DNA of 39,033 bases from Candidatus Sulfopaludibacter sp. SbA4 (GTDB lineage Bacteria > Acidobacteriota > Terriglobia > Bryobacterales > Bryobacteraceae), in NCBI GenBank assembly GCA_900290305.1, contig OMOG01000004.1, forward strand, positions 5,860 to 44,892, read 5' to 3'. A model generated the notes under the pieces. It was not told the DNA's origin. It worked only from the letters and a program-made list of their open reading frames with translations, and did not search any database. Both the position numbers and the translations under genes were made by a program. The first letter of the stretch is position 1. Each line of letters opens with the position of its first letter. This document shows positions 1 through 8,729 of the stretch, in pieces.

Positions 1-2
1 TC

Positions 3-497
3 GTCAAGGACGCCTCCGGCCCCAATGTCCTCCAGAAGCTCTTCCGCCGCAACCAGGCCGCGAATCGCGATTGGATCCGCGCCGAAAGCGATCTCCGCAA
101 GTGCCAGGCCGAGCGCCTCTCACGCCCCGCGGATCCCGATCCGCCCGCCGAATCCGCTCCCGAGCCCCAGCCCGACCCCGCTCCGGCCCCCGAGCGGAAC
201 GAACCCAATCCGCTCCCCACCGAGCCGTTCGCCGCGTCCCCCGAGCCCACCCCGGCCCCGGTCTCCGACCCATCCCCGGTACAGCCACGGAACGAACCCA
301 ATCCGGCCGCCGAGCCGACGGCCGCCCCGGCCACCGAGCCCACCATTCCGCCCCCAACCCCCGGTCCTAAGCCTCTCCCCAAGGGCTTCAACCCCCGCAA
401 TCCGCACCATCCGCCCATCGAACTCTGCCGATGGTGTTCCTCCAAAGGCAAGATCCAGGACAATTGCCATTGGCGCCCAAGGGAGCCGCGCAAATGA
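3..497 (+). CDS. C-terminal part of a hypothetical protein (start lies outside the window)
   Basis: This frame is open from the window edge to a TGA at 495-497. The first ~40 residues look helical and charged (RRNQAANRDWIRAESDLRK). They are followed by a proline/glutamate-rich linker of about 100 residues that contains the phrase RNEPNP twice, and the protein ends with a cysteine cluster (CRWC, then a third Cys ten residues later) and a basic tail. The helical part resembles in style the C-terminal segment of the unknown protein at 10721-11173. This suggests, without proof, that both belong to one lineage-specific family. No function can be assigned. An overlapping frame starting near 25 is Ser/Pro/Arg-rich and is judged a shadow. 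Confidence 0.55.
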   Translation, partial: VKDASGPNVLQKLFRRNQAANRDWIRAESDLRKCQAERLSRPADPDPPAESAPEPQPDPAPAPERNEPNPLPTEPFAASPEPTPAPVSDPSPVQPRNEPNPAAEPTAAPATEPTIPPPTPGPKPLPKGFNPRNPHHPPIELCRWCSSKGKIQDNCHWRPREPRK

Positions 498-897
498 CTC
501 GGCCACTTAGCTACTTCGCCCGAATCGCCACCCAGGCGTTGTGGTTCTCGTTTCCAAAAACCGGAACTAAGTTCCGATCGGTCAACGGGGAATCAACCGC
601 TTACGGACGAGAACCGGAACCGACTCCCGGTTTCGGGACGAAGCCAACATCGATGCCGCCGGTCCCTCGCCACCCGCTGCGGCGCCCATCGATCCCCCCA
701 AACAGGGGGGTGACGCAAATTGTAAAAATGACCCTCAATTTGCGCCTCCCAAACTCGACGCCTCTTCGCAACTCACAGAAACAGAGGAGGTTAAAGCACC
801 GTGAAAAATGAACTGACACACTCGAAGAATTTGCGCCTCCCGGCTGCCTCATGGCCCTAGGAATCGCCCCATTAACATTATTAATACCTAGAGCCAC
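498..897. other. Gene-free stretch with short hairpins and a repeated 14-mer
   Basis: No frame here has a convincing start and codon pattern. It contains a C6/G6 hairpin at 694-710 and a 9-bp inverted repeat with arms at 714-722 and 736-744. The 14-mer AATTTGCGCCTCCC occurs at 737-750 and again at 828-841. One forward frame (568-804) is open but has no ATG, GTG or TTG start and is probably a remnant or chance. The last ~30 bases before 900 become AT-rich, as expected ahead of a promoter. Confidence 0.45.
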
Positions 898-926
898 TTG
901 CATTTGGAAAATTTGTAAGATAAACT
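898..926 (+). promoter_or_regulatory. Possible promoter of the ilv leader
   Basis: TTGCAT at 898-903 and TAAACT at 921-926 are separated by 17 bases in an AT-rich stretch (about 871-935) within GC-rich surroundings. The matches to the sigma-70 consensus are only moderate (3/6 and 4/6). This would start the transcript close to the leader ATG at 944. It is a weak call based mainly on position. Confidence 0.3.
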
Positions 927-943
927 CGTAGTTTAGTTCCACG

Positions 944-1045
944 ATGTCCCCTAGTCTCACAGGCCGGCGCTTCCTCCTCTCCAGCACCATCGCTATTCCT
1001 GTAGGCATTATTATTCTCCTGGTCATCGTAGCCGGCCCCGCTTAG
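944..1045 (+). CDS. ilv operon leader peptide (33 aa, attenuator control peptide)
   Basis: This small open frame runs from ATG 944 to TAG 1043-1045 and encodes 33 residues. Eleven of the 14 residues from 16 to 29 are Ile, Leu or Val (core VGIIILLVIV). An in-frame stop at 929-931 fixes the start. It ends 93 bases before ilvB and is followed at once by a strong terminator hairpin. Size, composition and position match the known ilvL and ivbL leader peptides of enterobacteria, in which ribosome stalling at scarce branched-chain codons prevents termination. No good Shine-Dalgarno is visible. The peptide could be mistaken for a membrane segment, but the context favours attenuation. The assignment is inferred; the composition and layout are seen directly. 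Confidence 0.75.
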   Translation: MSPSLTGRRFLLSSTIAIPVGIIILLVIVAGPA

Positions 1046-1072
1046 GCCAGCAGGAACTGGGTTCCCAAGGCC
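1034..1072 (+). promoter_or_regulatory. Competing pause and antiterminator hairpins of the ilv attenuator
   Basis: GGCC occurs at 1034-1037 (inside the last leader codons), 1045-1048 (at the leader stop) and 1069-1072 (inside the terminator's 5' arm). The first two can form a 1:2 hairpin. The second and third can form a 2:3 antiterminator, reinforced by an inner 5-bp stem (1053-1057 with 1061-1065). A ribosome held at the Ile/Val codons near 1025-1030 would cover the first arm and favour 2:3. One that reaches the stop would cover the second arm and release the terminator. The stems are short, so this is a plausible rather than proven fold. Confidence 0.5.
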
Positions 1073-1110
1073 ATCGGCGGGGTAAACAGACCCAGCCGAT
1101 GGCCTTTTTT
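1067..1110 (+). terminator. Attenuator terminator upstream of ilvB
   Basis: A perfect 12-bp stem (1067-1078 with 1095-1106), with a further GGG/CCC pair in the loop region, is followed by six T residues at 1105-1110. It lies between the branched-chain-rich leader peptide and ilvB, so it would control readthrough into the operon rather than end an upstream gene. Confidence 0.8.
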
Positions 1111-1138
1111 GTTATACGACTGATTTGAGGCAAACATT

Positions 1139-2857
1139 ATGTCGACTTTGATGAGCGGCGCAAAAATGCTGTTGGAATGCCTGGTTCGCGAAGGCGTGGA
1201 CTGCATCTTCGGCTACCCGGGCGGCGTCACCCTGCCCTTCTACGATGTCCTCTACGACCACCACGTGCGCCACGTGCTGGTCCGCCACGAGGAAAATGCC
1301 GCGTTCGCCGCCGAAGGGTACGCGCGCGCCACCGGTAAGGTCGGGGTCTGTTGCGCCACCTCCGGACCCGGCGCCACCAACCTCACCACCGGCCTGGTGG
1401 ACGCCATGATGGATTCCATCCCCATCGTCGCCATCACCGGCCAGGTCACGTCCAAGCTCATCGGCAGCGACGCGTTTCAAGAGGCCGACACCTTCGGCAT
1501 CACGCGCCCCTGCACCAAGCACAACTTCCTGGTGAAGCGGATCGACGACCTGGCGCAGGCCGTCCACGAGGCCTTCTACATCGCGGCCAGCGGGCGGCCG
1601 GGTCCGGTCCTCGTGGATGTCACCAAGGACGCGCTCCAGGCCCAGGGCCACTACCAGCCGGTCACCTCGATTCACCTGCCCGGGTACAAGGTCTTCACCG
1701 AGGGCCACACCGGCCAGATCCGCCGCGCCGTGCAGATGATTCAGGAATCCGAGCGTCCCCTGGTGTATGCGGGCGGCGGCATCATCGCGGCGGGGGCGGC
1801 AGCCGACCTGCGCGAATTCGTCGAGCTCACCGATTCGCCCGCGGTCAACACCCTGATGGGCCTCGGCGGGCTGCCCTCCGAACACCCCAACTTCATCAGC
1901 ATGCCGGGCATGCACGGCAGCTACGCGGCCAACATGGCGATGACCAACGCCGACCTCCTGATCGCCCTGGGCGTGCGCTTCGACGATCGCGTGACCGGGC
2001 GCCTCGCGGCCTTCGCGCCCCACGCCAAGGTGATCCACGTGGATATCGACCCCGCCGAGATCGGCAAGAATCGCGCGCCCGATGTGCCCATCGTGGGCGA
2101 CGTCAAGCGCGTGCTCGCCAAGATCAACAAGCTGCTGGCGGAGGACAAGACCGCCGTGCCCGCGGCCGCGCGCCGCGCCTGGTGGCGCCAGATCCGCGAG
2201 TGGAAGGCCGAGCATCCGCTGCAGGTCGTGACCTCGGATACCGAGATCAAGCCGCAGCACCTGATGGCCGAAATCGACCGCCTCTCCAACGGCCAGGCGA
2301 TCGTCACTTCCGACGTGGGGCAGCACCAGATGTGGGCCGCCCAGCTCATCCGCTTCGCCGAGCCGCGGCTCTGGCTCAACTCCGGCGGCCTCGGCTCCAT
2401 GGGCTTCGGGCTCCCCGCGGCCATCGGCGCGCAGTTTGCCCGCCCCGACAAGCTGGTCTTCTCGCTGGTGGGCGATGGCGGCTTCCAGATGTCCATCCCC
2501 GAGCTGGCTACGGTAGCAAGTTATGGGTTGCCCATCAAGATCGTTTGCATGAACAACGGCTACCTGGGAATGGTGCGGCAGTGGCAGACGCTGTTCTACA
2601 ACGACCGGCTGAGTGCGGTGGAGCTGGATTGCTTCCCCGATGCCGAAAAACTCGCCGCGGCATACGGCTTCAAGGGCAAGACCATCGACAAGCCCTGGGA
2701 GCTGGCGCCCGCCCTCGAAGAGGCGGTGAAGGCGCCCGGGCCGTATCTGCTCAACGTGAAGGTGTCGCCCTTCGAGTGCGTATATCCGATGGTGCCGGCC
2801 GGCGGCGCCATCCATGAGATGGTGCTGGGACCGCCGCAACCTGTGGCCGTCCCGTAG
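1139..2857 (+). CDS. ilvB: Acetolactate synthase, large catalytic subunit
   Basis: This 572-residue protein is a ThDP- and FAD-dependent acetohydroxyacid synthase. It condenses pyruvate with pyruvate or 2-ketobutyrate in the first common step of Val/Leu/Ile synthesis. The N-terminal domain carries the FGYPGG motif and the catalytic glutamate (RHEE, Glu51). The C-terminal domain has the ThDP-binding GDGGFQ at 445-450 followed by the MNNGYLGM element. Length is normal for the family. The ATG at 1139 is preceded by GAGG at 1127-1130, eight bases upstream. It is the first gene of a four-gene run and sits behind an apparent attenuator. The regulatory subunit follows 47 bases downstream. Confidence 0.97.
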   Translation: MSTLMSGAKMLLECLVREGVDCIFGYPGGVTLPFYDVLYDHHVRHVLVRHEENAAFAAEGYARATGKVGVCCATSGPGATNLTTGLVDAMMDSIPIVAITGQVTSKLIGSDAFQEADTFGITRPCTKHNFLVKRIDDLAQAVHEAFYIAASGRPGPVLVDVTKDALQAQGHYQPVTSIHLPGYKVFTEGHTGQIRRAVQMIQESERPLVYAGGGIIAAGAAADLREFVELTDSPAVNTLMGLGGLPSEHPNFISMPGMHGSYAANMAMTNADLLIALGVRFDDRVTGRLAAFAPHAKVIHVDIDPAEIGKNRAPDVPIVGDVKRVLAKINKLLAEDKTAVPAAARRAWWRQIREWKAEHPLQVVTSDTEIKPQHLMAEIDRLSNGQAIVTSDVGQHQMWAAQLIRFAEPRLWLNSGGLGSMGFGLPAAIGAQFARPDKLVFSLVGDGGFQMSIPELATVASYGLPIKIVCMNNGYLGMVRQWQTLFYNDRLSAVELDCFPDAEKLAAAYGFKGKTIDKPWELAPALEEAVKAPGPYLLNVKVSPFECVYPMVPAGGAIHEMVLGPPQPVAVP

Positions 2858-2877
2858 CACAGGCATTCCTGCCTGTG
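2858..2877. repeat. REP-like palindrome, copy 1
   Basis: CACAGGCA-TTCC-TGCCTGTG, an 8-bp perfect hairpin with a 4-base loop, starts directly after the ilvB stop. The same palindrome occurs at 4464-4483, 29468-29487 and, with one mismatch, at 37187-37206. A T-rich stretch follows (2878-2889), so it could act as a weak terminator or RNA-stabilising hairpin between ilvB and ilvN. Confidence 0.85.
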
Positions 2878-2904
2878 TTCTTTTCTATATAGGAATTTAT
2901 AACA

Positions 2905-3435
2905 ATGATGCAAGTAATTTCCTTACTCTTGGAAAACAAGCCCGGCGCCCTGATGCGGGTCACCGGCCTGCTCAGCCAGCGCGGTTACAACATCGAGAGC
3001 CTCACGGTCGCGCGCACTCTCGATCCGGAGGTTTCCCGGATGACCATCGCGGTCGAGGTGGAGACCGCTCAGCGTCAGCAGGTCATCAAGCAGATGAACA
3101 AGCTGATCAACGTGCTGCAGGCCACCGACCTCACCGAACTGCCGTCGGTGATGCGCGAACTGGTGCTGGTGCGCATTCGCATGCCGCAGGAGACGCGGCA
3201 GGCCGTGTTGAAGGAGGCCGAGATCTTCGGCGGGCGGGTCGTGGATTCCTCCACCGAAGGATTCGTGATCGAGGTGACGGCCGATCCCGAGAAGCTGGGC
3301 GAGTTCATCGACGTGATGGGAAGCTATGGCGAAATCGAAGTGGCGCGCTCGGGAGCGCTGGTCATCGCGCTCGACCCCAAGAAGCTGAAGCTGCAGCCGC
3401 CCGTGCTGACAAAGAAACTGGAAGAGGTCTACTGA
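2905..3435 (+). CDS. ilvN: Acetolactate synthase, small regulatory subunit
   Basis: The 176-residue protein starts with an ACT domain ([20 protein letters not shown], residues 6-25) typical of the valine-sensing small subunit, followed by the usual C-terminal domain with an FGGRVVD-type element around residue 108. It binds IlvB, raises its activity and confers end-product inhibition. Two ATGs stand in tandem (2905 and 2908), and either could start the protein. No strong ribosome site is visible in the short gap after the palindrome. ilvC starts three bases after its stop, so the two are probably translationally coupled. Confidence 0.95.
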   Translation: MMQVISLLLENKPGALMRVTGLLSQRGYNIESLTVARTLDPEVSRMTIAVEVETAQRQQVIKQMNKLINVLQATDLTELPSVMRELVLVRIRMPQETRQAVLKEAEIFGGRVVDSSTEGFVIEVTADPEKLGEFIDVMGSYGEIEVARSGALVIALDPKKLKLQPPVLTKKLEEVY

Positions 3436-3437
3436 CA

Positions 3438-4457
3438 ATGCCAAGACGCTTTTACGAAAAAGACGGGAACCTGGAACACTTGAGCGGCCGCACCGTGGCC
3501 ATCGTCGGATACGGAAGCCAGGGCCACGCCCATGCGCTGAACCTGCGCGACTCCGGCGTGGACGTGGTGGTCGGGCTGTACGCCGGCAGCAAGTCGTGGG
3601 CCAAGGCCGAGGCCGCGGGACTCAAGGTGCTCACCGCCAGCGAGGCCGCCAAGGCCGCCGATGTCGTCATGATCCTGGTGGCCGATCACATTCAGGCCGA
3701 CCTGTACAACCAGGAGATCGCGCCCCACATGACGGCGGGCAAGACGCTGATGTTTGCGCACGGATTCAATATCCACTTTCAGCAGATCGCGCCCCCCAAG
3801 GACGTGGACGTGTCGATGGTGGCGCCCAAGGCGCCCGGCCACCGCGTGCGCGAGCTGTACACGGAAGGCGTGGGAGTGCCGGCGCTGGTGGCGATCCATC
3901 AGGACGCTTCGGGGCACGCGCTCGAGCGCGCCCTGGCGTATGCTCTGGCGCTGGGCTGCCTGAAGGCCGGGGTGATCGAGACCAACTTCCGCGAGGAAAC
4001 CGAGAGCGACCTCTTCGGAGAGCAGTCGGTCCTGTGCGGAGGCGCGAGCGAGTTGGTCCGCGCGGGATTTGAAACGCTCGTCGAGGCGGGCTACGCCCCG
4101 GAGATCGCGTACTTCGAGTGCCTGCACGAGCTGAAGCTGATCGTCGACCTGATCCAGGAAGGTGGCTTGGGCTACATGCGCTACTCCGTCTCGGACACCG
4201 CGGAGTACGGCGACTACACGCGCGGCCCGCGCATCGTCAACCAGCAGACCCGCGCCGAGATGAAGAAGATCCTGGCCGAGATCCAGTCGGGTGAGTTCGC
4301 CCGCCAGTGGATCGAGGAAAACAAGACCGGCCGCAAGAATTTCCTCGCCATGCGCGAGGCCGCGCAAAATCAGCCCATCGAAAAGGTCGGCAAGGAACTG
4401 CGCGAAATGATGACGTTCCTGAAAAAGAAAAAAGAAGTAGGAGTACCGGTGGCGTAA
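3438..4457 (+). CDS. ilvC: Ketol-acid reductoisomerase (class I)
   Basis: The 339-residue length and single C-terminal domain identify the short class I enzyme. It isomerises and reduces acetolactate or acetohydroxybutyrate with NAD(P)H and Mg2+. The Rossmann motif [17 protein letters not shown] begins at Gly24. The metal-binding [10 protein letters not shown] segment and the later [11 protein letters not shown] helix are present. The ATG at 3438 follows the ilvN stop by two bases; longer upstream reading is rejected because it runs through ilvN in another frame. The coenzyme-specificity loop reads GLYAGSKSW; the sequence alone does not settle NADH versus NADPH preference. Confidence 0.97.
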   Translation: MPRRFYEKDGNLEHLSGRTVAIVGYGSQGHAHALNLRDSGVDVVVGLYAGSKSWAKAEAAGLKVLTASEAAKAADVVMILVADHIQADLYNQEIAPHMTAGKTLMFAHGFNIHFQQIAPPKDVDVSMVAPKAPGHRVRELYTEGVGVPALVAIHQDASGHALERALAYALALGCLKAGVIETNFREETESDLFGEQSVLCGGASELVRAGFETLVEAGYAPEIAYFECLHELKLIVDLIQEGGLGYMRYSVSDTAEYGDYTRGPRIVNQQTRAEMKKILAEIQSGEFARQWIEENKTGRKNFLAMREAAQNQPIEKVGKELREMMTFLKKKKEVGVPVA

Positions 4458-4463
4458 ACGTGG

Positions 4464-4483
4464 CACAGGCATTCCTGCCTGTG
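4464..4483. repeat. REP-like palindrome, copy 2
   Basis: Identical to copy 1 at 2858, in the same orientation, and placed seven bases after the ilvC stop and 13 bases before the cimA start. At this distance the hairpin could influence cimA translation. The matching flanks (TGGCACAGG, GTGTTCTT) show the repeat unit extends slightly beyond the palindrome. Confidence 0.85.
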
Positions 4484-4496
4484 TTCTTGGTGTTTT

Positions 4497-6107
4497 ATGA
4501 AAATCTTTACCTTCGATACGACCCTTCGCGATGGAACGCAGGGCGAATCCATCTCGTTCTCCGTGGATGACAAGCTCGTCATTGCGCAAAAGCTGGACGA
4601 ACTGGGCATCGACTACGTCGAGGGCGGCTGGCCCGGGTCCAACCCCAAGGACAAGGAGTTCTTCGCGCGCGCCGCGGAGCTGAATCTGCGTCATGCCAGG
4701 CTCACCGCCTTCGGGTCCACGCGCTTTGCGAAGAACCCCGTCGAAGAGGACCGCAACGTGCGCGCCCTCGTGGAGGCGGGCACTCCCGTGGTGTCGATTT
4801 TCGGCAAGACCTGGGATTTGCACGTACGGCGCGCGCTGGGCATCACCGAAGAGGAAAACCTGCAGCTCATCTCCGAGACCGTGAAATACCTGAAGGACCA
4901 CGGCAAGGAAGTGGTCTACGATGCCGAGCATTTCTTCGACGGATACCTCGCCAATCCGGATTACGCCATGCAGACACTCGATGCCGCGCACCGCGCCGGC
5001 GCCGATGTGCTGGTGCTCTGCGACACCAACGGAGGCACGGTCACTGGCCGCCTGGTCGAGATCGTGGGCGAGGTGCGGCGGCGGTTCGACGGCGTCATCG
5101 GCATCCACACGCACAACGATTCGGACGTCGCCGTGGCCAACACGGTGGCGGCCGTGGAGGCTGGAGCAACCCACGTGCAGGGGTGCATGAACGGGTATGG
5201 GGAGCGCTGCGGCAATGCCAACCTGGCCTCCGTGATCGCCAACCTGGAATTGAAGCTGGGACACACCGCCATCGGCGCGGAGAACCTCGCGAACCTCACC
5301 GCGGTGTGCCGGTTCATCGCCGAGCTGGCCAACCTGCCCCTGCGCAACGATCAACCCTTCGTCGGCAAGAGCGCCTTTGCGCACAAGGGCGGCGTGCACG
5401 TGAGCGCGGTGCTGAAAGAGGCCGCCACCTACGAGCACGTTCCACCGGAAAAAGTGGGCAACCGGCAGCGCGTGCTGGTGAGCGACCTCTCGGGCCGCGG
5501 CAACATTATGTATAAGCTGAAGCAGCACGGCTTGGCCGGACGTCTGGACGAAGACGCGCGCCGCGAGCTGCTGGAGCGCATCAAGCAGATGGAGTACGAG
5601 GGCTACGAACTGGAGGCGGCGGAGGGCACCTTCGAGCTGCTGGTGCGCGAGGCGCTGCATCCTGGGCTGCAATTCTTCGACGTGGACAGCTACGAGGTCG
5701 CCACGCGGGCCGGCGGCACGGCCCCTTCGCACACCACTGCCACCGTGACCCTGCGCGCCCAGGACGGCGTGCATTCGGCCACGGCAACCGGCCACGGGCC
5801 GTTCCATGCCCTGCACCAGTGCCTGCGCAAGTGCCTGTCCAAGCTGTATCCGCAAATCAGCGACGTACGTTTGACGGACTACAAAGTCCGCGTGCTCGAT
5901 TCGCATCAGGGCACGGCGGCCAAGGTCCGGGTGCTCATCGAGTGGAGCGACCACCGCCGGAGCTGGTCGACGGTCGGTGTCTCCGACAACGTGATCGAAG
6001 CGAGCTGGAAAGCGCTGGTCGACGCCATTCGCCTGGAACTGATGCGCCTCACGGAAAGCGACGGCTCGGTGGAGCGGGCCGTCGAAGACTACTGCTGGGG
6101 AGTGTAG
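4497..6107 (+). CDS. cimA: Citramalate synthase
   Basis: This 536-residue enzyme of the isopropylmalate/citramalate synthase family makes (R)-citramalate from pyruvate and acetyl-CoA. This opens the threonine-independent route to 2-ketobutyrate and isoleucine. The TIM barrel starts with FDTTLRDGTQGE, and the metal-binding HTH pair is at His204 and His206. The region after about residue 380 is the LeuA-type allosteric dimer domain. The EGGWPGSNPKD segment and overall length fit the citramalate branch rather than 2-isopropylmalate synthase. Being last in an ilv operon supports the isoleucine role. No good Shine-Dalgarno is seen; the palindrome ends 13 bases before the ATG. Confidence 0.92.
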   Translation: MKIFTFDTTLRDGTQGESISFSVDDKLVIAQKLDELGIDYVEGGWPGSNPKDKEFFARAAELNLRHARLTAFGSTRFAKNPVEEDRNVRALVEAGTPVVSIFGKTWDLHVRRALGITEEENLQLISETVKYLKDHGKEVVYDAEHFFDGYLANPDYAMQTLDAAHRAGADVLVLCDTNGGTVTGRLVEIVGEVRRRFDGVIGIHTHNDSDVAVANTVAAVEAGATHVQGCMNGYGERCGNANLASVIANLELKLGHTAIGAENLANLTAVCRFIAELANLPLRNDQPFVGKSAFAHKGGVHVSAVLKEAATYEHVPPEKVGNRQRVLVSDLSGRGNIMYKLKQHGLAGRLDEDARRELLERIKQMEYEGYELEAAEGTFELLVREALHPGLQFFDVDSYEVATRAGGTAPSHTTATVTLRAQDGVHSATATGHGPFHALHQCLRKCLSKLYPQISDVRLTDYKVRVLDSHQGTAAKVRVLIEWSDHRRSWSTVGVSDNVIEASWKALVDAIRLELMRLTESDGSVERAVEDYCWGV

Positions 6108-6146
6108 CCGCCCAACGTTCCCCGACCCCCGGCTCCGAGCCGCACC

Positions 6147-6173
6147 CGATTCCGAGCCGCGACCGTGAGAAAG
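6147..6173 (+). repeat. Dispersed intergenic repeat (CGACCGT family), copy 1
   Basis: The 27 bases here (core GAGCCGCGACCGTGAG) recur with a few mismatches, in reverse orientation, at 19689-19715. The rest of 6108-6320, between cimA and the convergent oxidoreductase gene, shows no gene. Confidence 0.4.
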
Positions 6174-6320
6174 ATCCTTCAGGGGAAGAGCCCGGAGAAT
6201 CCCGGCAGTGAGGTCTTGATCGGCGGCAGAACCGGAAGCGATCGGGTCTTCAGCGTTCCGGATTTAGTGGCGTCCGGCTTTGAGGCTACGAGTACGGAGC
6301 CAACCGAATAGGGCAGGCCC

Positions 6321-7628
6321 CTACACCTTTTCCGGCACCACAAACGGCTTGCGATACACTCGCCGGAACATCCGGTTGGCCTCCGCATCGCCCGTCACGC
6401 TGTAGCTCGCCGCGTCGAAGTGCAGCGTCCGGCCGAGCCGGTACGATATATTCGCCAGGTGCACCAGGGTGGTCGAGATCGCGCCTTCCTCGATGGGCGC
6501 ATTCAGATCCTCGTGCTTGCGGGTGCGCACCGCCGCGATGAAGTTGGCCCAGTTGTTGCCGATGTCCTGACCCGAAGGACCGGGCGCCTGCTCGCGGCCC
6601 AGGTAGGTCTGATAGCGGCCGTGGTCCTCGTCCCACACCGCCAGGTTCCCCTTGGACCCATAAAAGACCGCACCTACCGTGTTCGGCGCGCGGCCGTTGT
6701 CGCCGATGCCCGACTCGTGATTGGTGATCCAGTGCCGCACTTCGAACACCATCATCTTCTTCTTCCCGTGGTCGTCGAATTCGTAAGTGGCGGTCAAGGT
6801 GTTGGGAGTTTCCTGGTCGTCATCGAACATGAAGTGGCCGCCGATGGCGCTGACCTTGGTGGGATATTTCACCCCCAGGCCCCAGCGCGAGAGATCCACC
6901 TGGTGGATGCCCTGGTTGCCCAGGTCGCCGTTGCCGTAGTCCCAGAACCAGTGCCAGTTGTAGTGGAAACGATTCTGCGTGAAGGCGTGCTCGGGCGCCG
7001 GGCCGAGCCACAAGTCGTAGTGCACGCCCGCGGGAACCGCTTCCTCCGGCTTGCGGCCGATGGTGTCGCGCCACTTGAAGCATAGGCCGCGCGCCATGTA
7101 GACCTCGCCGATCAGTCCGTCGCGCAGGTGCTGGATGGCTTCGCGGGCGATGCTCGAGCGGCTGTTGGTGCCGTGCTGCACCAGGCGGTTGTACTTCTGC
7201 GCCGCCGCTACAATCTGTTTCGCCTCGAACATGTCGTGCGAACAGGGCTTCTCCACGTAAACGTCCTTGCCCGCCTGGCAGGCCCACACCGTCTGCATGG
7301 TGTGGTTGTGGTTGGGAGTGGCGATGGAGATGGCATCGATGGTTTTGTCCTCGAGCAGCTTGCGCACATCGGTGTAGGCCGCGGGACGCTTCTTCCCGGC
7401 CTTCTCCACTTCGTCGAGGCGCGCCTTCAGCACCGATTCATCCACGTCGCAAATGGCGGCGATCTCCACGTTGGCCATCGCCAGGTATTTGCGGACATGC
7501 GTGGCGCCCTGCGAGCGCACGCCCACGCAAGCCACCCGCACGGTGTCATTGGGACTGGCCTGGGCGCTCGAACGCATTGCCGCGCCGGCGGACGCCAGCG
7601 AACCCATCAGAAAGTATCTTCGATCCAT
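6321..7628 (-). CDS. TAT-secreted Gfo/Idh/MocA-family oxidoreductase
   Basis: The 435-residue protein opens with a twin-arginine signal (DRRYFLMGSLASAGAA), so it is probably exported folded with its NAD(P) cofactor. The Rossmann region (VACVGVRSQG, from residue 32) and the catalytic EKP (Glu126-Lys127-Pro128) define the family, followed by the usual alpha/beta C-terminal domain rich in aromatic residues (FHYNWHWFWDYGNGDLGNQG). The substrate is unknown; such proteins usually act on sugars or polyols. The start is well supported: AAGGAG lies seven bases before the ATG. Neighbouring sugar-type genes suggest a carbohydrate role. Confidence 0.92.
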   Translation of the reverse strand: MDRRYFLMGSLASAGAAMRSSAQASPNDTVRVACVGVRSQGATHVRKYLAMANVEIAAICDVDESVLKARLDEVEKAGKKRPAAYTDVRKLLEDKTIDAISIATPNHNHTMQTVWACQAGKDVYVEKPCSHDMFEAKQIVAAAQKYNRLVQHGTNSRSSIAREAIQHLRDGLIGEVYMARGLCFKWRDTIGRKPEEAVPAGVHYDLWLGPAPEHAFTQNRFHYNWHWFWDYGNGDLGNQGIHQVDLSRWGLGVKYPTKVSAIGGHFMFDDDQETPNTLTATYEFDDHGKKKMMVFEVRHWITNHESGIGDNGRAPNTVGAVFYGSKGNLAVWDEDHGRYQTYLGREQAPGPSGQDIGNNWANFIAAVRTRKHEDLNAPIEEGAISTTLVHLANISYRLGRTLHFDAASYSVTGDAEANRMFRRVYRKPFVVPEKV

Positions 7629-7707
7629 GGCATCGCTCCTTGGGGCCTACGCTATCACATCGCGCGCGCGGTTCCAAAGGCGGCAATCCGCGCGACAGGC
7701 GAGATTT

Positions 7708-7793
7708 CTCAGCGTCCTCCGCCACCTCTGCGCTCTCACAAGATTTTGTTTTCTCAGCGTCTTCCTCCGCGTGCTCCGCGCCTCCGCGTCAAG
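7708..7793. repeat. Dispersed low-complexity repeat (CTCAGCG / CTCCGCG family), copy 1
   Basis: Runs such as CTCAGCGTCCTCCGCC, CTCAGCGTCTTCCTCCGC and CTCCGCGCCTCCGCGTCAAG fill this spacer. Related wording occurs at 9506-9663 and, in reverse, at 31059-31150. Apart from this repeat the 7629-7843 spacer holds nothing recognisable. Confidence 0.6.
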
Positions 7794-7843
7794 TACGCAG
7801 TCTGCCAGTGGACAAACCAGCAGCCATCTGATAACACAGATGC

Positions 7844-8722
7844 ATGCCGATTTCAGGACTTTCGTCGCTCTTAGTCGTGTGCAGCCTGATGGCGCCGGCG
7901 ATCGCGGCCGCCCAGGAGGCCCGGCTCCGCGTGATCGCGATCGGCGCGCACCCCGACGATTGCGACATCAAGTTCTCGGGCACGGCCACCAAACTGGCCA
8001 AGGCGGGGCACGCGGTGAAATTCCTCTCCGTGACTAATGGCGATGCCGGGCACCAGACGGAAGGCGGCGGCGCGCTGGCCAAGCGGCGCCATGCGGAGAC
8101 GCAGGAGTCGGCCCGGCGCATCGGCATCGCCGAATACGAAGTGCTCGACAATCACGATGGCGAGCTGACCCCCACCGTGGACGTGCGCCGGCAGATCATC
8201 CGCGCCATCCGCCAGTGGAATGCCGATATCGTGGTGGCGCCGCGGCCCAACGACTATCACCCCGACCATCGCTACACCGGCGTGCTGGTGCAGGACGCGG
8301 CGTACATGGTAGTCGTGCCCAACATCGTTTCCGACGTGCCGCCGCTGCGCCGGAATCCCATCTTCCTTTATTACGAGGACGGGTTCCAGAAGCCCGCGCC
8401 TTTCCGTCCCGACGTGGTGGTCGCGATCGACGACGTGTGGGATACCAAGATCGACGCGCTGGATGCGCATGTCTCGCAGGTTTACGAGTGGCTGCCGTGG
8501 GTGGCGGGCACGCTCCCGCAGGTGCCCAAGGATCCGGCCGCGCGCAAGAAATGGCTGGCGGCCACGCGCTCCGACAGGATCGCGCCGGCGGTGCGGGCCG
8601 CGCTCGAAAAGCGTTACGGCGCCGCGCAGGCGCAACAGATCCACCACGTCGAATCATTTGAGTTGTGCGAGTACGGCCGCCGACCGAATCTCGAGGAACT
8701 GCAAGCCATGTTTCCGAAGTGA
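7844..8722 (+). CDS. Secreted PIG-L family N-acetylglucosaminyl deacetylase-like protein
   Basis: The 292-residue protein has a cleavable-type signal (hydrophobic residues 6-22, AAAQ) followed by a PIG-L/LmbE domain. The zinc-binding AHPDD is at residues 35-39 and the second ligand motif HPDH at 139-142. The family removes acetyl groups from N-acetylglucosamine-type substrates; the actual substrate here is unknown. No clear ribosome site precedes the ATG at 7844. The next gene starts seven bases after the stop on the same strand, so the two probably form an operon. Confidence 0.9.
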   Translation: MPISGLSSLLVVCSLMAPAIAAAQEARLRVIAIGAHPDDCDIKFSGTATKLAKAGHAVKFLSVTNGDAGHQTEGGGALAKRRHAETQESARRIGIAEYEVLDNHDGELTPTVDVRRQIIRAIRQWNADIVVAPRPNDYHPDHRYTGVLVQDAAYMVVVPNIVSDVPPLRRNPIFLYYEDGFQKPAPFRPDVVVAIDDVWDTKIDALDAHVSQVYEWLPWVAGTLPQVPKDPAARKKWLAATRSDRIAPAVRAALEKRYGAAQAQQIHHVESFELCEYGRRPNLEELQAMFPK

Positions 8723-8729
8723 GGAACCG

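Noticed and set aside
25-510. Ser/Pro/Arg-rich plus-strand frame
   Set aside because: Another frame (3-497) has a better amino-acid pattern; this one has repetitive low-complexity content.
601-1026. 141-codon minus-strand frame over the ilv leader
   Set aside because: No ribosome site or coding bias; the leader peptide and attenuator explain the region.
944-1045. Leader peptide read as a small membrane protein
   Set aside because: Hydrophobicity follows from Ile/Leu/Val codons; position before a terminator and ilvB fits attenuation better, though a membrane peptide is not formally excluded.
1112-2866. 584-codon open frame on the minus strand opposite ilvB
   Set aside because: It is a reflection of GC-rich codon use in ilvB; the plus-strand protein is unmistakable and the antisense product has no recognisable features.
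3429-5954. 841-codon open frame antisense to ilvC and cimA
   Set aside because: It spans two clearly coding genes on the other strand and an intergenic palindrome; histidine- and arginine-rich composition is typical of antisense shadows.
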